64,000 nucleotides of DNA from assembly GCA_900538475.1 (NCBI GenBank), contig UPYT01000002.1, positions 1 to 64,000 of the forward strand, given 5' to 3'. The position numbers and the translations under genes are program-made. Below, in pieces: positions 41,860-51,500 of this stretch; the stretch's first letter is position 1; each line of letters starts with the position of its first letter. The stretch comes from an uncultured Clostridium sp. Lineage in GTDB: Bacteria; Bacillota; Clostridia; Lachnospirales; Lachnospiraceae. The notes under the pieces were generated by a model. That model worked only from the letters and a program-made list of their open reading frames with translations, was not told where the DNA came from and did no database searches.

Positions 41860-44247
41860 ATGAAACTGAGTGAATTGCAGATTGGAAGGACAGCGACCAT
41901 ATTTGCAGTAGGCGGAAGCGGTGCGCTGCGCCAGCACTTTCTGGATATGGGACTGATTCAGGGAACAGAGGTAACGGTTGTCAAATATGCACCGATGGGA
42001 GATCCCATTGAGCTGCGCATTCATGGCTATGAATTGACGATTCGTCTGGAGGATGCAGAAAATATTGAGATCAGCGAACCCCACGAGGCCCGGGAGCATG
42101 GGGAGCTTTCCGGAAAGCAGGCGGAAAATGGAAAGGCGTCAAAAGTAAGAGAAGGCTGGAAAAATCCCCAGAAAAAGGAGAAGCTTCATCCGGGATACGG
42201 CGAGGGCGGAAAGTTCCACAACCGGAAGGAGGAAAAGCCGCTTCCGGACAGTGAGGTTTTGACCTTTGCGCTTGTGGGAAATCAGAACTGCGGAAAAACC
42301 ACATTGTTTAATCAGCTGACCGGTTCCAAGCAGCATGTGGGAAATTTCCCGGGAGTTACTGTAGATCGAAAGGACGGGGTTATCCGCGGCCATGAAAATA
42401 CGCTGATTACAGACTTGCCCGGAATTTATTCCATGTCTCCCTACAGCAGCGAGGAAATCGTAACAAGAGAATTTGTAATCCGGGAAAAACCGAAGGGCAT
42501 TATCAATATTGTGGATGCCACGAATATTGAACGGAATCTGTATCTGACCATGCAGCTGCTTGAGCTGGAAATTCCCATGGTAGTGGCTCTGAATATGATG
42601 GATGAGCTGAGGGAAAATGGCGGCTCTGTCAAGGTGAATGAGATGGAGGAGGCTTTGGGAGTTCCGGTTATTCCCATTTCTGCTGCTAAGGGAGAGGGCA
42701 TTGAGGAGCTGATTCGCCATGCGCTTCATGTGGCCCGGTATCAGGAGCGTCCCCTGGAGATTGATTTTTGCAAGCGGGAAGAGGGGATTCACAGAGGAAT
42801 CCATGCAGTGATGCATTTGATTGAGGATCATGCCGCTCAGGCGGAGATTCCGGTCCGGTTTGCAGGAAGCAAGGTTATGGAGGGAGATCCAAAGATTCTG
42901 GAGCAGCTGAAGCTGACAGATAAGGAAGCCATGATTCTGGAGGAAATTTCCCGGCAGACAGAGGAAGAAACCGGCATGGATCGGGCGGCAGCAGTGGCTC
43001 AGATGCGGTTTGATTATATTGAAGATGTGTGCAGGGAGGGAGTGGTCAAGCCAAGAGAAAGCAGGGAGAGAACCAGAAGCAGAAGGATTGACCAGTTCCT
43101 TACGGGAAAATATACGGGAATTCCTGCGTTTATTGGAATTATGGGTCTGGTATTCTGGCTGACCTTTAATGTAATTGGAGCATTTTTCCAGGGCATTTTG
43201 GAGTCGGGTATCACAACACTGACAGATGCGGTGGATCAGGCCATGCAGGCGGCGCAGGTGAATGAAGTGGTTCACTCTCTGGTGATCGACGGCATATTTA
43301 ACGGCGTTGGCGGCGTACTGAGCTTCCTGCCGATTATTGTAACCCTGTTCTTCTTCCTGTCTCTTCTGGAGGACAGCGGATATATGGCCCGCGTTGCCTT
43401 TATTATGGATAAGCTTCTGAGAAAGCTGGGACTTTCCGGAAGAAGTATTGTGCCGATGCTGATTGGATTTGGCTGTACTGTGCCGGGAGTTATGGCAAGC
43501 CGGACTCTTCCCTCTGAGCGGGACAGAAAAATGACCATTCTTTTGACGCCCTTTATGAGCTGTACGGCGAAGCTTCCCATCTATGCATTTTTTACAGCGG
43601 CATTTTTCCCGCAGCATGGAGCATTGGTGATGATTGGGCTTTATCTGTTTGGAATTATTATGGGAATTATTATGGCTTTGATTTTCAAGAAAACAGCCTT
43701 TAAGGGAGAGGCGGTGCCGTTTGTTATGGAGCTGCCCAACTACCGTATGCCAGGGGCGGGGAATGTGCTTCACCTTTTATGGGATAAGGCAAAGGATTTC
43801 CTGCAGAGAGCCTTTACCGTTATTTTTCTTGCAACCATTGCCATCTGGTTTTTGCAGAACTTTGATATGGGACTGAACATGGTGTCAGATTCCCACAACA
43901 GCATTCTGGCTCTGGCAGCCGGCTGGCTGGCTCCGCTGTTTGCACCGGTAGGCTTTGGAGACTGGCGGATTGTAACAGCCCTGATTTCTGGATTTATGGC
44001 AAAGGAGAGTGTGGTATCCTCTCTGACTGTGCTGTTTGGCAGTACAGAGGCCCTTTACAGCAGTCTGACGATTGCAGGAGCAGCGTCTCTGCTGGTATTC
44101 TGTCTGCTGTATACCCCCTGTGTGGCAGCGATTGCGTCTGTGAAGCGGGAGCTGGGCGGCAAATGGGCAGTGGCTATGGTGATTGGCCAGTGCGTTCTGG
44201 CATGGATTGCAGCTTTGGCAGTCTATGGGATTGCAGGAATGATGTAA
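41860..44247 (+). CDS. feoB: FeoA-FeoB fusion, ferrous iron transporter
   Basis: A 795-residue fusion. Residues about 1-75 are a FeoA SH3-like domain (MKLSELQIGRTATIFAVGGS, LRQHFLDMGLI), followed by a charged linker and the FeoB G domain: G1 GNQNCGKTT, G2 GVTVDRKDG, G3 DLPGIYS, G4 NMMD, G5 ISAAKG. The helical GDI region and a membrane domain with about 8-10 spans follow, including the gate motifs GFGCTVPGVMASRT and LLYTPCVAAIASVKRE. It imports Fe2+ across the inner membrane. GGAGAGGA supports the ATG at 41860 over 41842. No separate feoA is adjacent. Confidence 0.95.
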   Translation: MKLSELQIGRTATIFAVGGSGALRQHFLDMGLIQGTEVTVVKYAPMGDPIELRIHGYELTIRLEDAENIEISEPHEAREHGELSGKQAENGKASKVREGWKNPQKKEKLHPGYGEGGKFHNRKEEKPLPDSEVLTFALVGNQNCGKTTLFNQLTGSKQHVGNFPGVTVDRKDGVIRGHENTLITDLPGIYSMSPYSSEEIVTREFVIREKPKGIINIVDATNIERNLYLTMQLLELEIPMVVALNMMDELRENGGSVKVNEMEEALGVPVIPISAAKGEGIEELIRHALHVARYQERPLEIDFCKREEGIHRGIHAVMHLIEDHAAQAEIPVRFAGSKVMEGDPKILEQLKLTDKEAMILEEISRQTEEETGMDRAAAVAQMRFDYIEDVCREGVVKPRESRERTRSRRIDQFLTGKYTGIPAFIGIMGLVFWLTFNVIGAFFQGILESGITTLTDAVDQAMQAAQVNEVVHSLVIDGIFNGVGGVLSFLPIIVTLFFFLSLLEDSGYMARVAFIMDKLLRKLGLSGRSIVPMLIGFGCTVPGVMASRTLPSERDRKMTILLTPFMSCTAKLPIYAFFTAAFFPQHGALVMIGLYLFGIIMGIIMALIFKKTAFKGEAVPFVMELPNYRMPGAGNVLHLLWDKAKDFLQRAFTVIFLATIAIWFLQNFDMGLNMVSDSHNSILALAAGWLAPLFAPVGFGDWRIVTALISGFMAKESVVSSLTVLFGSTEALYSSLTIAGAASLLVFCLLYTPCVAAIASVKRELGGKWAVAMVIGQCVLAWIAALAVYGIAGMM

Positions 44248-44288
44248 TACAGGGGCAGTATAATACCCCCATGCTCTTTCGAGCGGAT

Positions 44289-45380
44289 TCAGTCAGTAAG
44301 TCCTACTGCACGAATCCGCTCGATTACGTTTCCGTATCGGGGAACATATTGATCGTAGATTGGCTGAACCTTTTTCACAAATTCGCTGAGATCTTCCAGT
44401 TCTGTAATGGTTCCGCCAGCCTCCTGAAAGGCCTGGTAATTTTTTTCTTCTTCTTTTTTCCAAAGCTCTCTCTGATAAACGGATGATTCCAGAGCAGCCT
44501 GACGAATGATTTTTTGATCCTCAAAAGGCAGGGACTCCAAAACCTTCTGGTTCATAACAATCATTTCTGGAATCCGCGTGTGTCCGTCCAGCACCAGATA
44601 GGGGGCAAGTGAACTATGTCGGGCGCTGACAAAGCTGGGAATGTTATTTTCTGCTCCGTCAATAATGTGCTCCCGCAGCTGGCTTCCTACCATTTCATAA
44701 GGCATTTCTACGGGATTGGCCCCCAGCATACTGACCAGATCCATCATAAAGGCGCTTTGCTGGACGCGGATATAAAGTCCTTTCAAATCAGATAATTTCG
44801 TGATTTTCTTATCCATAGTATAAAAATTTCGGGCTCCGGCATCATACCAGCACAGGCCTTCTATGCCGTTATTTCGCATACTTTGAAGAAAATAATTTCC
44901 AATTTCGCCGTCAAGAACCTGCCACATATGATCAGAATTTCGGTAAAGATATGGCATTTCCAGTACAGTCAGCTCTGGATTGTAGTCAGTCATTAAAGCG
45001 ACAGAGGCTCGAACCATGTCGATACCGCCAAAACGCATTTGCTGCAGAACAGTCTTTTCATCCCCCAGAGCAGAGGAGTGATAGGTAATAATGTGAATTC
45101 GTCCGTTGCTGCGTTCCTCGACCAGACGGGCAAAATAGTCGCAGGCCACAGATGTAGGATGCTCGGCTCTCTGGTTGTCTGCCAGACGAAGAATAATTTG
45201 TCCGTCTCGCTTCATAGGTTCTGTGAGAAAATCAGTCTGGATGCCAGAAATAACAGATGCGGTGCTGTCTTCTGCAGCTTTTTTCTTCTGAAGCGCAGAA
45301 AAGAAACTTCCGGCAGAAGCCAGAACAAGAAGCAGAAAAAACAGTCCTGTCAATCTGCGGCGAGTTCTTTTTTTGTCCAT
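44289..45380 (-). CDS. Membrane-anchored DctP-type TRAP binding protein without permease
   Basis: A 363-residue DctP-family protein. The N-terminus RRRLTGLFFLLLVLASAGSF is a hydrophobic segment without lipobox or clear cleavage site, so it is probably a retained anchor. The binding domain shows IILRLADNQRAEHPTSVACD, GDEKTVLQQMRFGGIDMVRA and the ligand Arg region KGLYIRVQQS. No DctQ/DctM genes occur nearby. It starts 14 bp after a YesN-like regulator gene, itself overlapping a YesM-like kinase. That linkage suggests it captures an organic or sugar acid and presents it to the kinase. Confidence 0.85.
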   Translation of the reverse strand: MDKKRTRRRLTGLFFLLLVLASAGSFFSALQKKKAAEDSTASVISGIQTDFLTEPMKRDGQIILRLADNQRAEHPTSVACDYFARLVEERSNGRIHIITYHSSALGDEKTVLQQMRFGGIDMVRASVALMTDYNPELTVLEMPYLYRNSDHMWQVLDGEIGNYFLQSMRNNGIEGLCWYDAGARNFYTMDKKITKLSDLKGLYIRVQQSAFMMDLVSMLGANPVEMPYEMVGSQLREHIIDGAENNIPSFVSARHSSLAPYLVLDGHTRIPEMIVMNQKVLESLPFEDQKIIRQAALESSVYQRELWKKEEEKNYQAFQEAGGTITELEDLSEFVKKVQPIYDQYVPRYGNVIERIRAVGLTD

Positions 45381-45394
45381 AATATTCCTCCGTT

Positions 45395-46192
45395 TTACAT
45401 AAAGAATAGCTGATTGCGGTATTCAATGGGGGTAAACCCTGTTTTCTTTTTGAAAATTCTGGAAAAATAGTTGGGATTAACATAGCCAACCAGAGTTCCA
45501 ACCTCGCGTATATTCATCTGGGGATTGCCCAGATACTCCTTGGCTTTTTCTACCCGCACATTGATTAAATATTCTCGAAAGGGCATTCCGTTAAAATCTT
45601 TGAATATTTTGTTGAAATGGTTGACAGAAAGCTGATAGCGGTCAGCCATTTCCTCTACGGATAATTCCTGACGGTATTGTGTGTCAATCAACTGACGAAC
45701 CTCGGCAGCGATTTTAGCAGCTCGGCCCTGTCCGGCCGGACTGCTGGGCTCAGCTGGAAGAGCTGTTGAGGACGATTTAGGAAGAGCGGGGGTCAGAGCC
45801 GCCTCCGGGCTGTGACTGGTGTGATGACGCTGCATTTCCCGTGTAATGATTTCTACAACCTCGCGTTCTCCAGCAGGTTTTACCAAATATTCTGCAGCGC
45901 CCATGGAAATGGCTTGTTTGGCATAGCTGAACTGAGCGTAAGCGGTCAGAAATATGATGCTGCAGGAGGGAAGCTGCTGTTTGATTTCCCATCCTGCAGT
46001 CAGTCCGTCCATAACGGGCATTTCAATGTCAAGAAAAGCGACATCAATCCGCTCTCCCAGGGCAAGACATACGGCTTCCCGGCCGTTGGATGCCTCAAAT
46101 AAAAGAAATTTTCCTTTGAAATAATATTCCAGAATACAGCGAATTACGGAACGGGACAGTTCCTCATCATCTGCAATCAGTATTTTAAACAT
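45395..46192 (-). CDS. YesN-type AraC-family response regulator
   Basis: A 265-residue regulator: receiver domain residues 1-120 with phospho-acceptor Asp in VAFLDIEMPVMDG, acidic pair ADDEE and Lys in YLVKPAGE. A linker and a C-terminal AraC-type double HTH (SVEEMADRYQLSVNHFNKIF, EVGTLVGYVNPNYFSRIF) follow. It overlaps the kinase gene by 8 bp. It likely controls the neighbouring GH28 and/or sugar-acid genes. Confidence 0.9.
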   Translation of the reverse strand: MFKILIADDEELSRSVIRCILEYYFKGKFLLFEASNGREAVCLALGERIDVAFLDIEMPVMDGLTAGWEIKQQLPSCSIIFLTAYAQFSYAKQAISMGAAEYLVKPAGEREVVEIITREMQRHHTSHSPEAALTPALPKSSSTALPAEPSSPAGQGRAAKIAAEVRQLIDTQYRQELSVEEMADRYQLSVNHFNKIFKDFNGMPFREYLINVRVEKAKEYLGNPQMNIREVGTLVGYVNPNYFSRIFKKKTGFTPIEYRNQLFFM

Positions 46193-47711
46193 CTTTGCAT
46201 TCCTCCAGAGAAAGTCTGATTTCGATACAGGTACCAGAACCGGGTTTGCTGTAAATACGCATACGGCTGTTAGGGAAACTCAGGTGAAGTCGTTCAAAAA
46301 CATTGCAGACGCCTAGTCCCGTGCTTCCAAAGCTGACAGCAGAACTGAATTTGCTGGCAGCAGCTTCCGGATTCAGAGGTGTCTGAGAGGCTGCAGCCTG
46401 CAGCGCGGAAACCTGTTCCTTTTCCATTCCAACGCCGTTATCCAGTACATGGATAACCAGATCGCCTCTGCTTTCCCGGATATGAATGCCTACTGAACCG
46501 CCGGATTCCTTGACAAGAACTCCGTGACGGATGCTGTTTTCAATGAGTGGCTGGAGAGTAAAGGGCGGTAGGCGGTAGTGATCCGGCTCGACATTTACCC
46601 GCAAACGGTACAGAAGCCGTTTGCCGAAGCGTTTTCGCTGAATATACATAAAGCGTCCTGTCATCTGCAGTTCTTGGGATAGAAGAACCCGTTCCTGTTT
46701 GTTTTCTAGGGTATAGCGAAAAAAATCAGAAAGACTGCGGATGAGCTCGCCGGTGTCTCTGGCCTGTTCCTGAGCGGCTGCTCCGGCAATAACATTTAAA
46801 GTATTAAAAAGAAAGTGGGGATTGATTTGGGACTGAAGAAGGGAAAATCTGGCTTTTTCCAGCATTTTCTGACGGTTGATCAGGGCCAATTCCTGAGTAT
46901 GGACTTTTTGAGTCAGAGCCTGCTTTTCTTTCAGTGCGCCAATGGTATCACGCATAGCCAGCTTCATTCGGTTAACTGCCAGATTCAAGTTACCGATTTC
47001 ATCCTTTCGCCCTGTCGGAAGATCGTCTGCCTGAAAATTCTCTTTTGCAATTTCCTCTACTGTTTCAGAAAGTCGATTTAGGGGATCCAGGATCCTCTTT
47101 TTCATATAGGTCAGACAAAGAGCAGAAACAGCAAAAACCACAGCTACGAGAACCATGGAAATTTTTTGTTCCTGATTCATGCGGCGCTGCATTTCCCGGT
47201 GAACATCAGTACCAAAGGTAAGGCTGTCCTGGAGAAGCTCTGCAGTATAGGTTTCAATCTGGGAAGCAGCTTGTTTCATGAGAATCAGCTGGCGGATTTC
47301 ATGGTTGGCAGGAAGTCCATTTCTGGCAATGGAATAGTAGTTCAGATAGGTATTTTTAACAGACTGCATCAGCAGAAAGCTATCCAGAGACATACCATCT
47401 GCTTCTTGTGTCATTTTCCGCAAGGCATTTTGAACATGGAGCTCATTATTGATAAAGCGCATCCAGTTTTCTTCCGATTTGTCTTCAATATATTCTTCAA
47501 ACAGAACAGGACTGTCAGAAAAGACAGTCATAAACTGATTAATGGAGTAATATTTTGTCAGCACCCGGTTAAACTGCTGTTCGGAACGGAGGCCATGATA
47601 AATGGAATATACATTGGAAAATACAAACAGAGCGCTCATAAAACACAGGAAAATCAGAACACGTACCTTAACAGAGGATAAATGCTGGCGGATTGTTTTT
47701 ATATGGTTCAT
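46185..47711 (-). CDS. YesM-type sensor histidine kinase
   Basis: A 508-residue sensor with two membrane spans (about 20-40 and 230-250) enclosing an extracellular helical domain. A HAMP domain (RILDPLNRLSETVEEIAKEN), the phospho-acceptor His in LLQSQINPHFLFNTLN and a HATPase with LQPLIENSIRHG, LDNGVGM and TGLGVCNV follow. The ATG at 47711 is the best supported start (AAGGAGGACTTTAAT upstream). Its product pairs with the overlapping YesN-like regulator. Confidence 0.9.
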   Translation of the reverse strand: MNHIKTIRQHLSSVKVRVLIFLCFMSALFVFSNVYSIYHGLRSEQQFNRVLTKYYSINQFMTVFSDSPVLFEEYIEDKSEENWMRFINNELHVQNALRKMTQEADGMSLDSFLLMQSVKNTYLNYYSIARNGLPANHEIRQLILMKQAASQIETYTAELLQDSLTFGTDVHREMQRRMNQEQKISMVLVAVVFAVSALCLTYMKKRILDPLNRLSETVEEIAKENFQADDLPTGRKDEIGNLNLAVNRMKLAMRDTIGALKEKQALTQKVHTQELALINRQKMLEKARFSLLQSQINPHFLFNTLNVIAGAAAQEQARDTGELIRSLSDFFRYTLENKQERVLLSQELQMTGRFMYIQRKRFGKRLLYRLRVNVEPDHYRLPPFTLQPLIENSIRHGVLVKESGGSVGIHIRESRGDLVIHVLDNGVGMEKEQVSALQAAASQTPLNPEAAASKFSSAVSFGSTGLGVCNVFERLHLSFPNSRMRIYSKPGSGTCIEIRLSLEECKDV

Positions 47712-47783
47712 AATTAAAGTCCTCCTTTGCAGTCTGAGGTTATTATAGCATAGAAAGCATGCTTCTGCCAGACGGAGAGTCAC

Positions 47784-47816
47784 ACAGGGCCCGGAGACAA
47801 AGGTCTTCGGGCCCTG
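47784..47816. terminator. GC-rich hairpin downstream of the GH28 gene
   Basis: CAGGGCCCG pairs with CGGGCCCTG around a GAGACAAAGGTCTT loop that can pair further. It separates GH28 from the kinase operon. There is no T-run. Confidence 0.6.
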
Positions 47817-47832
47817 CAGTAAAAGGAGAAAT

Positions 47833-50187
47833 TTATTTGTTGGCAAAATCAGAAATGCGGGTTACAATGTGGATTAATTCGCCCAGTGTAGTCTTGTCCT
47901 TAGGCATGTATTTATTCCCTTCCTTTGCCTCTACGAAACCAAAATACTGACTGGCGCCGACGTTATCCTCGTATGCGGAATCGATCTCTGCCGCATCATC
48001 AAATTTTGGTTCTGTTCCCAGCGTTTCGTTGTAAGGAACGCCGCAGGAGAGCAGAGCAATGTAGCCCATTTCATCGCGGTTGATGGAAGCGTCCGGGAGG
48101 AAAGCGGTTCTCTTTGCAGCCTCATCCTGAGTGACGCCTGCATTGTAAAGGGTACCCTGGGCGCCTGCAGCGTTGGGATCCTTTAAGTTCATCATTTCAG
48201 CTTCAACAACTGCTGCAATCACACCATAATCCGGGTCAGATTCCGGAACATCGGAGATGATAACTGGCTCCTTGGGAGCAGTCAGACCCCACAGCTTGCC
48301 AAGCAGCTTTGCACAGTCACGGTTGGTGATTTCCCGGTTCATATCAAGAACCTCATCTTCATCAATATAGCCTTTTACAGCTGCACGGATCACTTCCTCA
48401 TCATCTGTAACACCGGCGGCCTTTTTCTCTTTCAAAATTTTGTAAGCCATGCTGGTCTGAGTATTCCCTTTTTTGTCTGCTGCTGTCAGAGTCAGGTATT
48501 TGCCAGCTGCATCAGCAGGAACGGAAAATGTTTTGTCTGTTCCAACAGTTTCGTAGGTTCCGTCAACAGCGTCAGCCATTTTCCATTCATAGGTCAGTTC
48601 AGAGCTGTCGCCGCCAAGAAGAACGGAGCTGCCTTCGATTTTTTCGCCGGGAACAGGAGTGCCGATCATCTTAGTTTCTACCGGTCTGGGATAACTCTTT
48701 CCATTGATGGAGACATTTTCCAAAATCGGATCTTCCCAGTTGAGTGCACGGATATCAGTACCTACATTGGTAATATCCACATTTTTCAGAACAAGTCCGG
48801 TAATCGGAACCTCGTCAAAGGCTTCCATGAAAATACCATACTCACCGCCGCTGCTGGTCAGGTTTTCAATCGTGATATTCTTAAACTGAGGCAGATAGTC
48901 ACCGTCGCGTCCTACATCGTAAAGCATGGTCGCATGTACAACGGCATTTCCTACGGATTTTACTTTAGAGTTGCGAAGGTATACGTTTTCAATGGATCCG
49001 CCGCGCTGCGCATTGGTTTTAAAACGCAGTGCATAGTTTAAGTTGGGGCTGTCAAAGGTATTGTTATCAGCAAAGAGATTTTTAATACCGCCGCTCATCT
49101 CACTGCCGCAGGCAATGCCGCCGTGGCCGTCAGCAAAGATGTTATTGCGGATAATCAGGTTCTGAGTTGGGAAGCCGGCCTCGCCAAGTTCACGTCCGTC
49201 CCGGTTTCGTCCGGCCTTTACTGCGATACAGTCATCGCCGGTATTAAAGTAACAGTCTTCAATAAGCACATAATTGCAGTTTTCCGGATCACAGCCGTCA
49301 TTGTTGTAGCCGTGGGTGTCAATATGAACACCTCTGGCTGTAAAATTGGTGCAAAGAACAGGATTTAATTCCCACATAGGGGAGTTTAAAATGGTAACGC
49401 CTTCAATCAGTACATTTTCACATTCAATGGGCTGATAGAAGTTGGGACGGAGGAAATGACCTTCGCCGAAAACTCGTTCCTCTGCCGGAACACCGTCATC
49501 GGTCATCTTACGCAGAAGCTTTGCATCTGCAGAGGATGGGTTAGATGTGGTGCCGTCTTCATTGTATTTTTGTCTCCAGTTCCACCAGGTATCCTTGTCT
49601 GCCTGTCCGTCCAGAGTTCCTTTTCCGGTTACGGCAATGTTTTCCTGCTGATAAGCATAGATAAACGGACTCCAGTTATACAGCTTGGAACCTTCATAGT
49701 GTGCAAATACCAGAGGATAGTTTTCATGGGTAATGTCCCTGGTAAATTTGAGAATCGTATCTTCTTCTTCCAGGCAAAGATTTACATTGCTTTTTAAAGT
49801 AATGGCTCCGGTGTCGTAATCTCCGGCCGGAATGCTTACCTTTCCGCCGCCCTTGGTGCTTACTTCATCAATGGCGCTTTGAATGGCGGCGGTATCCAGT
49901 TTTCCATCTCCAGGAACAGCGCCATAATCCAGAACACTTACTTCATAGTCAGGAAATTCCGGATCACTGATATGAGTGAGGATTTCCTCTGCCATATCCC
50001 AGGAAAGCGCTTCGCTGTTGCTTTCTTCAAATGGAGAGGTTTCTGCAGCCGTAGTTTCTGCTTCAGTTGCTGCTGTTGTTGCCGCAGATTCGGAAACGGT
50101 GCTTTCCTGTGTGGTTTGATTATTGCCACATCCAGCCATGCTTACAGTCATGACTGCTGCCATAGATAAACTGATTACTTTTTTCAT
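47833..50187 (-). CDS. GH28 polygalacturonase-type lipoprotein with SLH-like repeats
   Basis: A 784-residue secreted lipoprotein (lipobox SMAGC, then a Thr/Ala/Glu linker). Residues about 80-500 form a GH28 right-handed beta-helix; the four family motifs are NNDGCDPENC, TGDDCIAVKAG, GHGGIACGSE and RFKTNAQRGG. An Ig-like segment (YEWKMADAVDGTYETVGTDK) follows. The last 190 residues contain three degenerate SLH-like repeats (e.g. VIAAVVEAEMMNLKDPN, SINRDEMGYIALLS). It should hydrolyse galacturonan at the cell surface. Having both a lipobox and SLH-like repeats is redundant for anchoring. Confidence 0.9.
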   Translation of the reverse strand: MKKVISLSMAAVMTVSMAGCGNNQTTQESTVSESAATTAATEAETTAAETSPFEESNSEALSWDMAEEILTHISDPEFPDYEVSVLDYGAVPGDGKLDTAAIQSAIDEVSTKGGGKVSIPAGDYDTGAITLKSNVNLCLEEEDTILKFTRDITHENYPLVFAHYEGSKLYNWSPFIYAYQQENIAVTGKGTLDGQADKDTWWNWRQKYNEDGTTSNPSSADAKLLRKMTDDGVPAEERVFGEGHFLRPNFYQPIECENVLIEGVTILNSPMWELNPVLCTNFTARGVHIDTHGYNNDGCDPENCNYVLIEDCYFNTGDDCIAVKAGRNRDGRELGEAGFPTQNLIIRNNIFADGHGGIACGSEMSGGIKNLFADNNTFDSPNLNYALRFKTNAQRGGSIENVYLRNSKVKSVGNAVVHATMLYDVGRDGDYLPQFKNITIENLTSSGGEYGIFMEAFDEVPITGLVLKNVDITNVGTDIRALNWEDPILENVSINGKSYPRPVETKMIGTPVPGEKIEGSSVLLGGDSSELTYEWKMADAVDGTYETVGTDKTFSVPADAAGKYLTLTAADKKGNTQTSMAYKILKEKKAAGVTDDEEVIRAAVKGYIDEDEVLDMNREITNRDCAKLLGKLWGLTAPKEPVIISDVPESDPDYGVIAAVVEAEMMNLKDPNAAGAQGTLYNAGVTQDEAAKRTAFLPDASINRDEMGYIALLSCGVPYNETLGTEPKFDDAAEIDSAYEDNVGASQYFGFVEAKEGNKYMPKDKTTLGELIHIVTRISDFANK

Positions 50188-50364
50188 AACTGTCTTCCCT
50201 TCTTAATTATTTTGAATACGCGCGCTTGATTCATTTGATAAGCTTAGCATATCATTGTAAGCACTCCTTCTACAAGAAGACTTTTCTATGGTTCACAGCA
50301 CAATTTCACGGTTTCGTATATTTTTTGGTGGATTTCACTATTTCTTTATGGAAAATACACAAAG

Positions 50365-51411
50365 TTATTTCCGATTTTCCGCAAACATTACAGCATACTC
50401 GATGGAGTTGCGCAGGCTCAGTTCACTGGCGGTTCCGGTTCCGGCCTGATCGAAGGCTGTGCCGTGATCGACGGATACCCGGATAATGGGCAGACCCAGT
50501 GTGATATTGACTCCGGCTACGGCGTCCCAGGCTTTTTTGTCGTGGTCGTAGACAAAGCCTACGACCTTTAAGGGAATATGTCCCTGATCGTGATACATGG
50601 CGACAACGATATCGTACCAGCCGCCGCGGGCCTTGGAAAATACTGTGTCCGGCGGAACAGGGCCGTCTGCGCAGATGCGCTCTGCCTGAGCTGCTTCAAT
50701 TGCAGGAATAATTTCGTCAATTTCCTCCCGTCCGAACAGGCCGTGCTCACCGCTGTGCGGATTTAACCCGGCAACTCCAATGCGGGGCTTTTCGATTCCC
50801 AGATCGCGGCAGGCCTGATCTGCAATGCGGATCACATCGAGAACCCGCTGTTTTTTTACCCGATCGCAGGCCTCGCGGAGAGAAACATGAGTAGAAACAT
50901 GAACCACGCGGAGGTTTTCATGGGCCAGCATCATAGTATAGTTTTTGGTTCCAGTCAGATCGGCATAGATTTCTGTATGTCCGGAATAATGATGGCCAGC
51001 CAGGTTGACGGCTTCTTTGTTAAATGCATTGGTAACAGTAGCGTCAATTTTTCCTTCCATGGCCAGCTCAATCACCTTGGTAACATAGCGGAAGGAAGCA
51101 TCACCGCATTCTGCGGATACCTGGCCGCGCTGCAGCTGGGCGGCGTCAATCAGCCCCATATCGAAAACATCAATGGTTCCAAAGCGAAAGAGGGCATCAG
51201 AGACATTTTGAATCCGATGAATTTGCAGCTCCTTATGATTTACAATGGAGAGGGCGGCTTCCATAACATCGGCGTCACCGACAACCAATGGGCAGCAAAG
51301 CTCATATAATGACGGATCAGCAAAGGCCTTCACAGTAATTTCCGGTCCTATGCTGGCCGGATCCCCCATAGTAATTCCAATGATTTTTTTATTGTTCATA
51401 AGAGTTTTCAT
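50365..51411 (-). CDS. PdxA-family 4-phospho-hydroxyacid dehydrogenase (PdxA2/DenD type)
   Basis: A 348-residue oxidoreductase of the PdxA family: IIGITMGDPASIGPEITVKA, metal-binding His in HYSGHTEIYADL and AMYHDQGHIPLK, GLNPHSGEHGLFGREE and VDHGTAFDQAGTG. Linked to a DUF1537 kinase, such proteins oxidise D-erythronate- or D-threonate-4-phosphate to a 3-keto acid that decarboxylates to dihydroxyacetone phosphate. It is last of a five-gene operon. A start at 51399 (MNNKK) is also possible. A pyridoxal-synthesis role is less likely in this context. Confidence 0.85.
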   Translation of the reverse strand: MKTLMNNKKIIGITMGDPASIGPEITVKAFADPSLYELCCPLVVGDADVMEAALSIVNHKELQIHRIQNVSDALFRFGTIDVFDMGLIDAAQLQRGQVSAECGDASFRYVTKVIELAMEGKIDATVTNAFNKEAVNLAGHHYSGHTEIYADLTGTKNYTMMLAHENLRVVHVSTHVSLREACDRVKKQRVLDVIRIADQACRDLGIEKPRIGVAGLNPHSGEHGLFGREEIDEIIPAIEAAQAERICADGPVPPDTVFSKARGGWYDIVVAMYHDQGHIPLKVVGFVYDHDKKAWDAVAGVNITLGLPIIRVSVDHGTAFDQAGTGTASELSLRNSIEYAVMFAENRK

Positions 51412-51500
51412 TCCTTTCCTGAAATACGCACAGCCGGAGCAGTAAACAGGTACTGTTCCGGCTGGTTTTGGTTCACAGAGAAATACATTCCGGATTCCGG

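Noticed and set aside
42139..43773. Long open frame on the minus strand across feoB
   Set aside because: It is antisense to a full FeoB coding sequence with all G motifs; the translated product is His/Asn/Gln-rich and unlike any family.
44258..44325. GAGCGGATTC/GAATCCGCTC hairpin as an RNA element
   Set aside because: It overlaps the last codons of the TRAP-type gene and is most simply part of its 3' end; no T-run supports a defined terminator.
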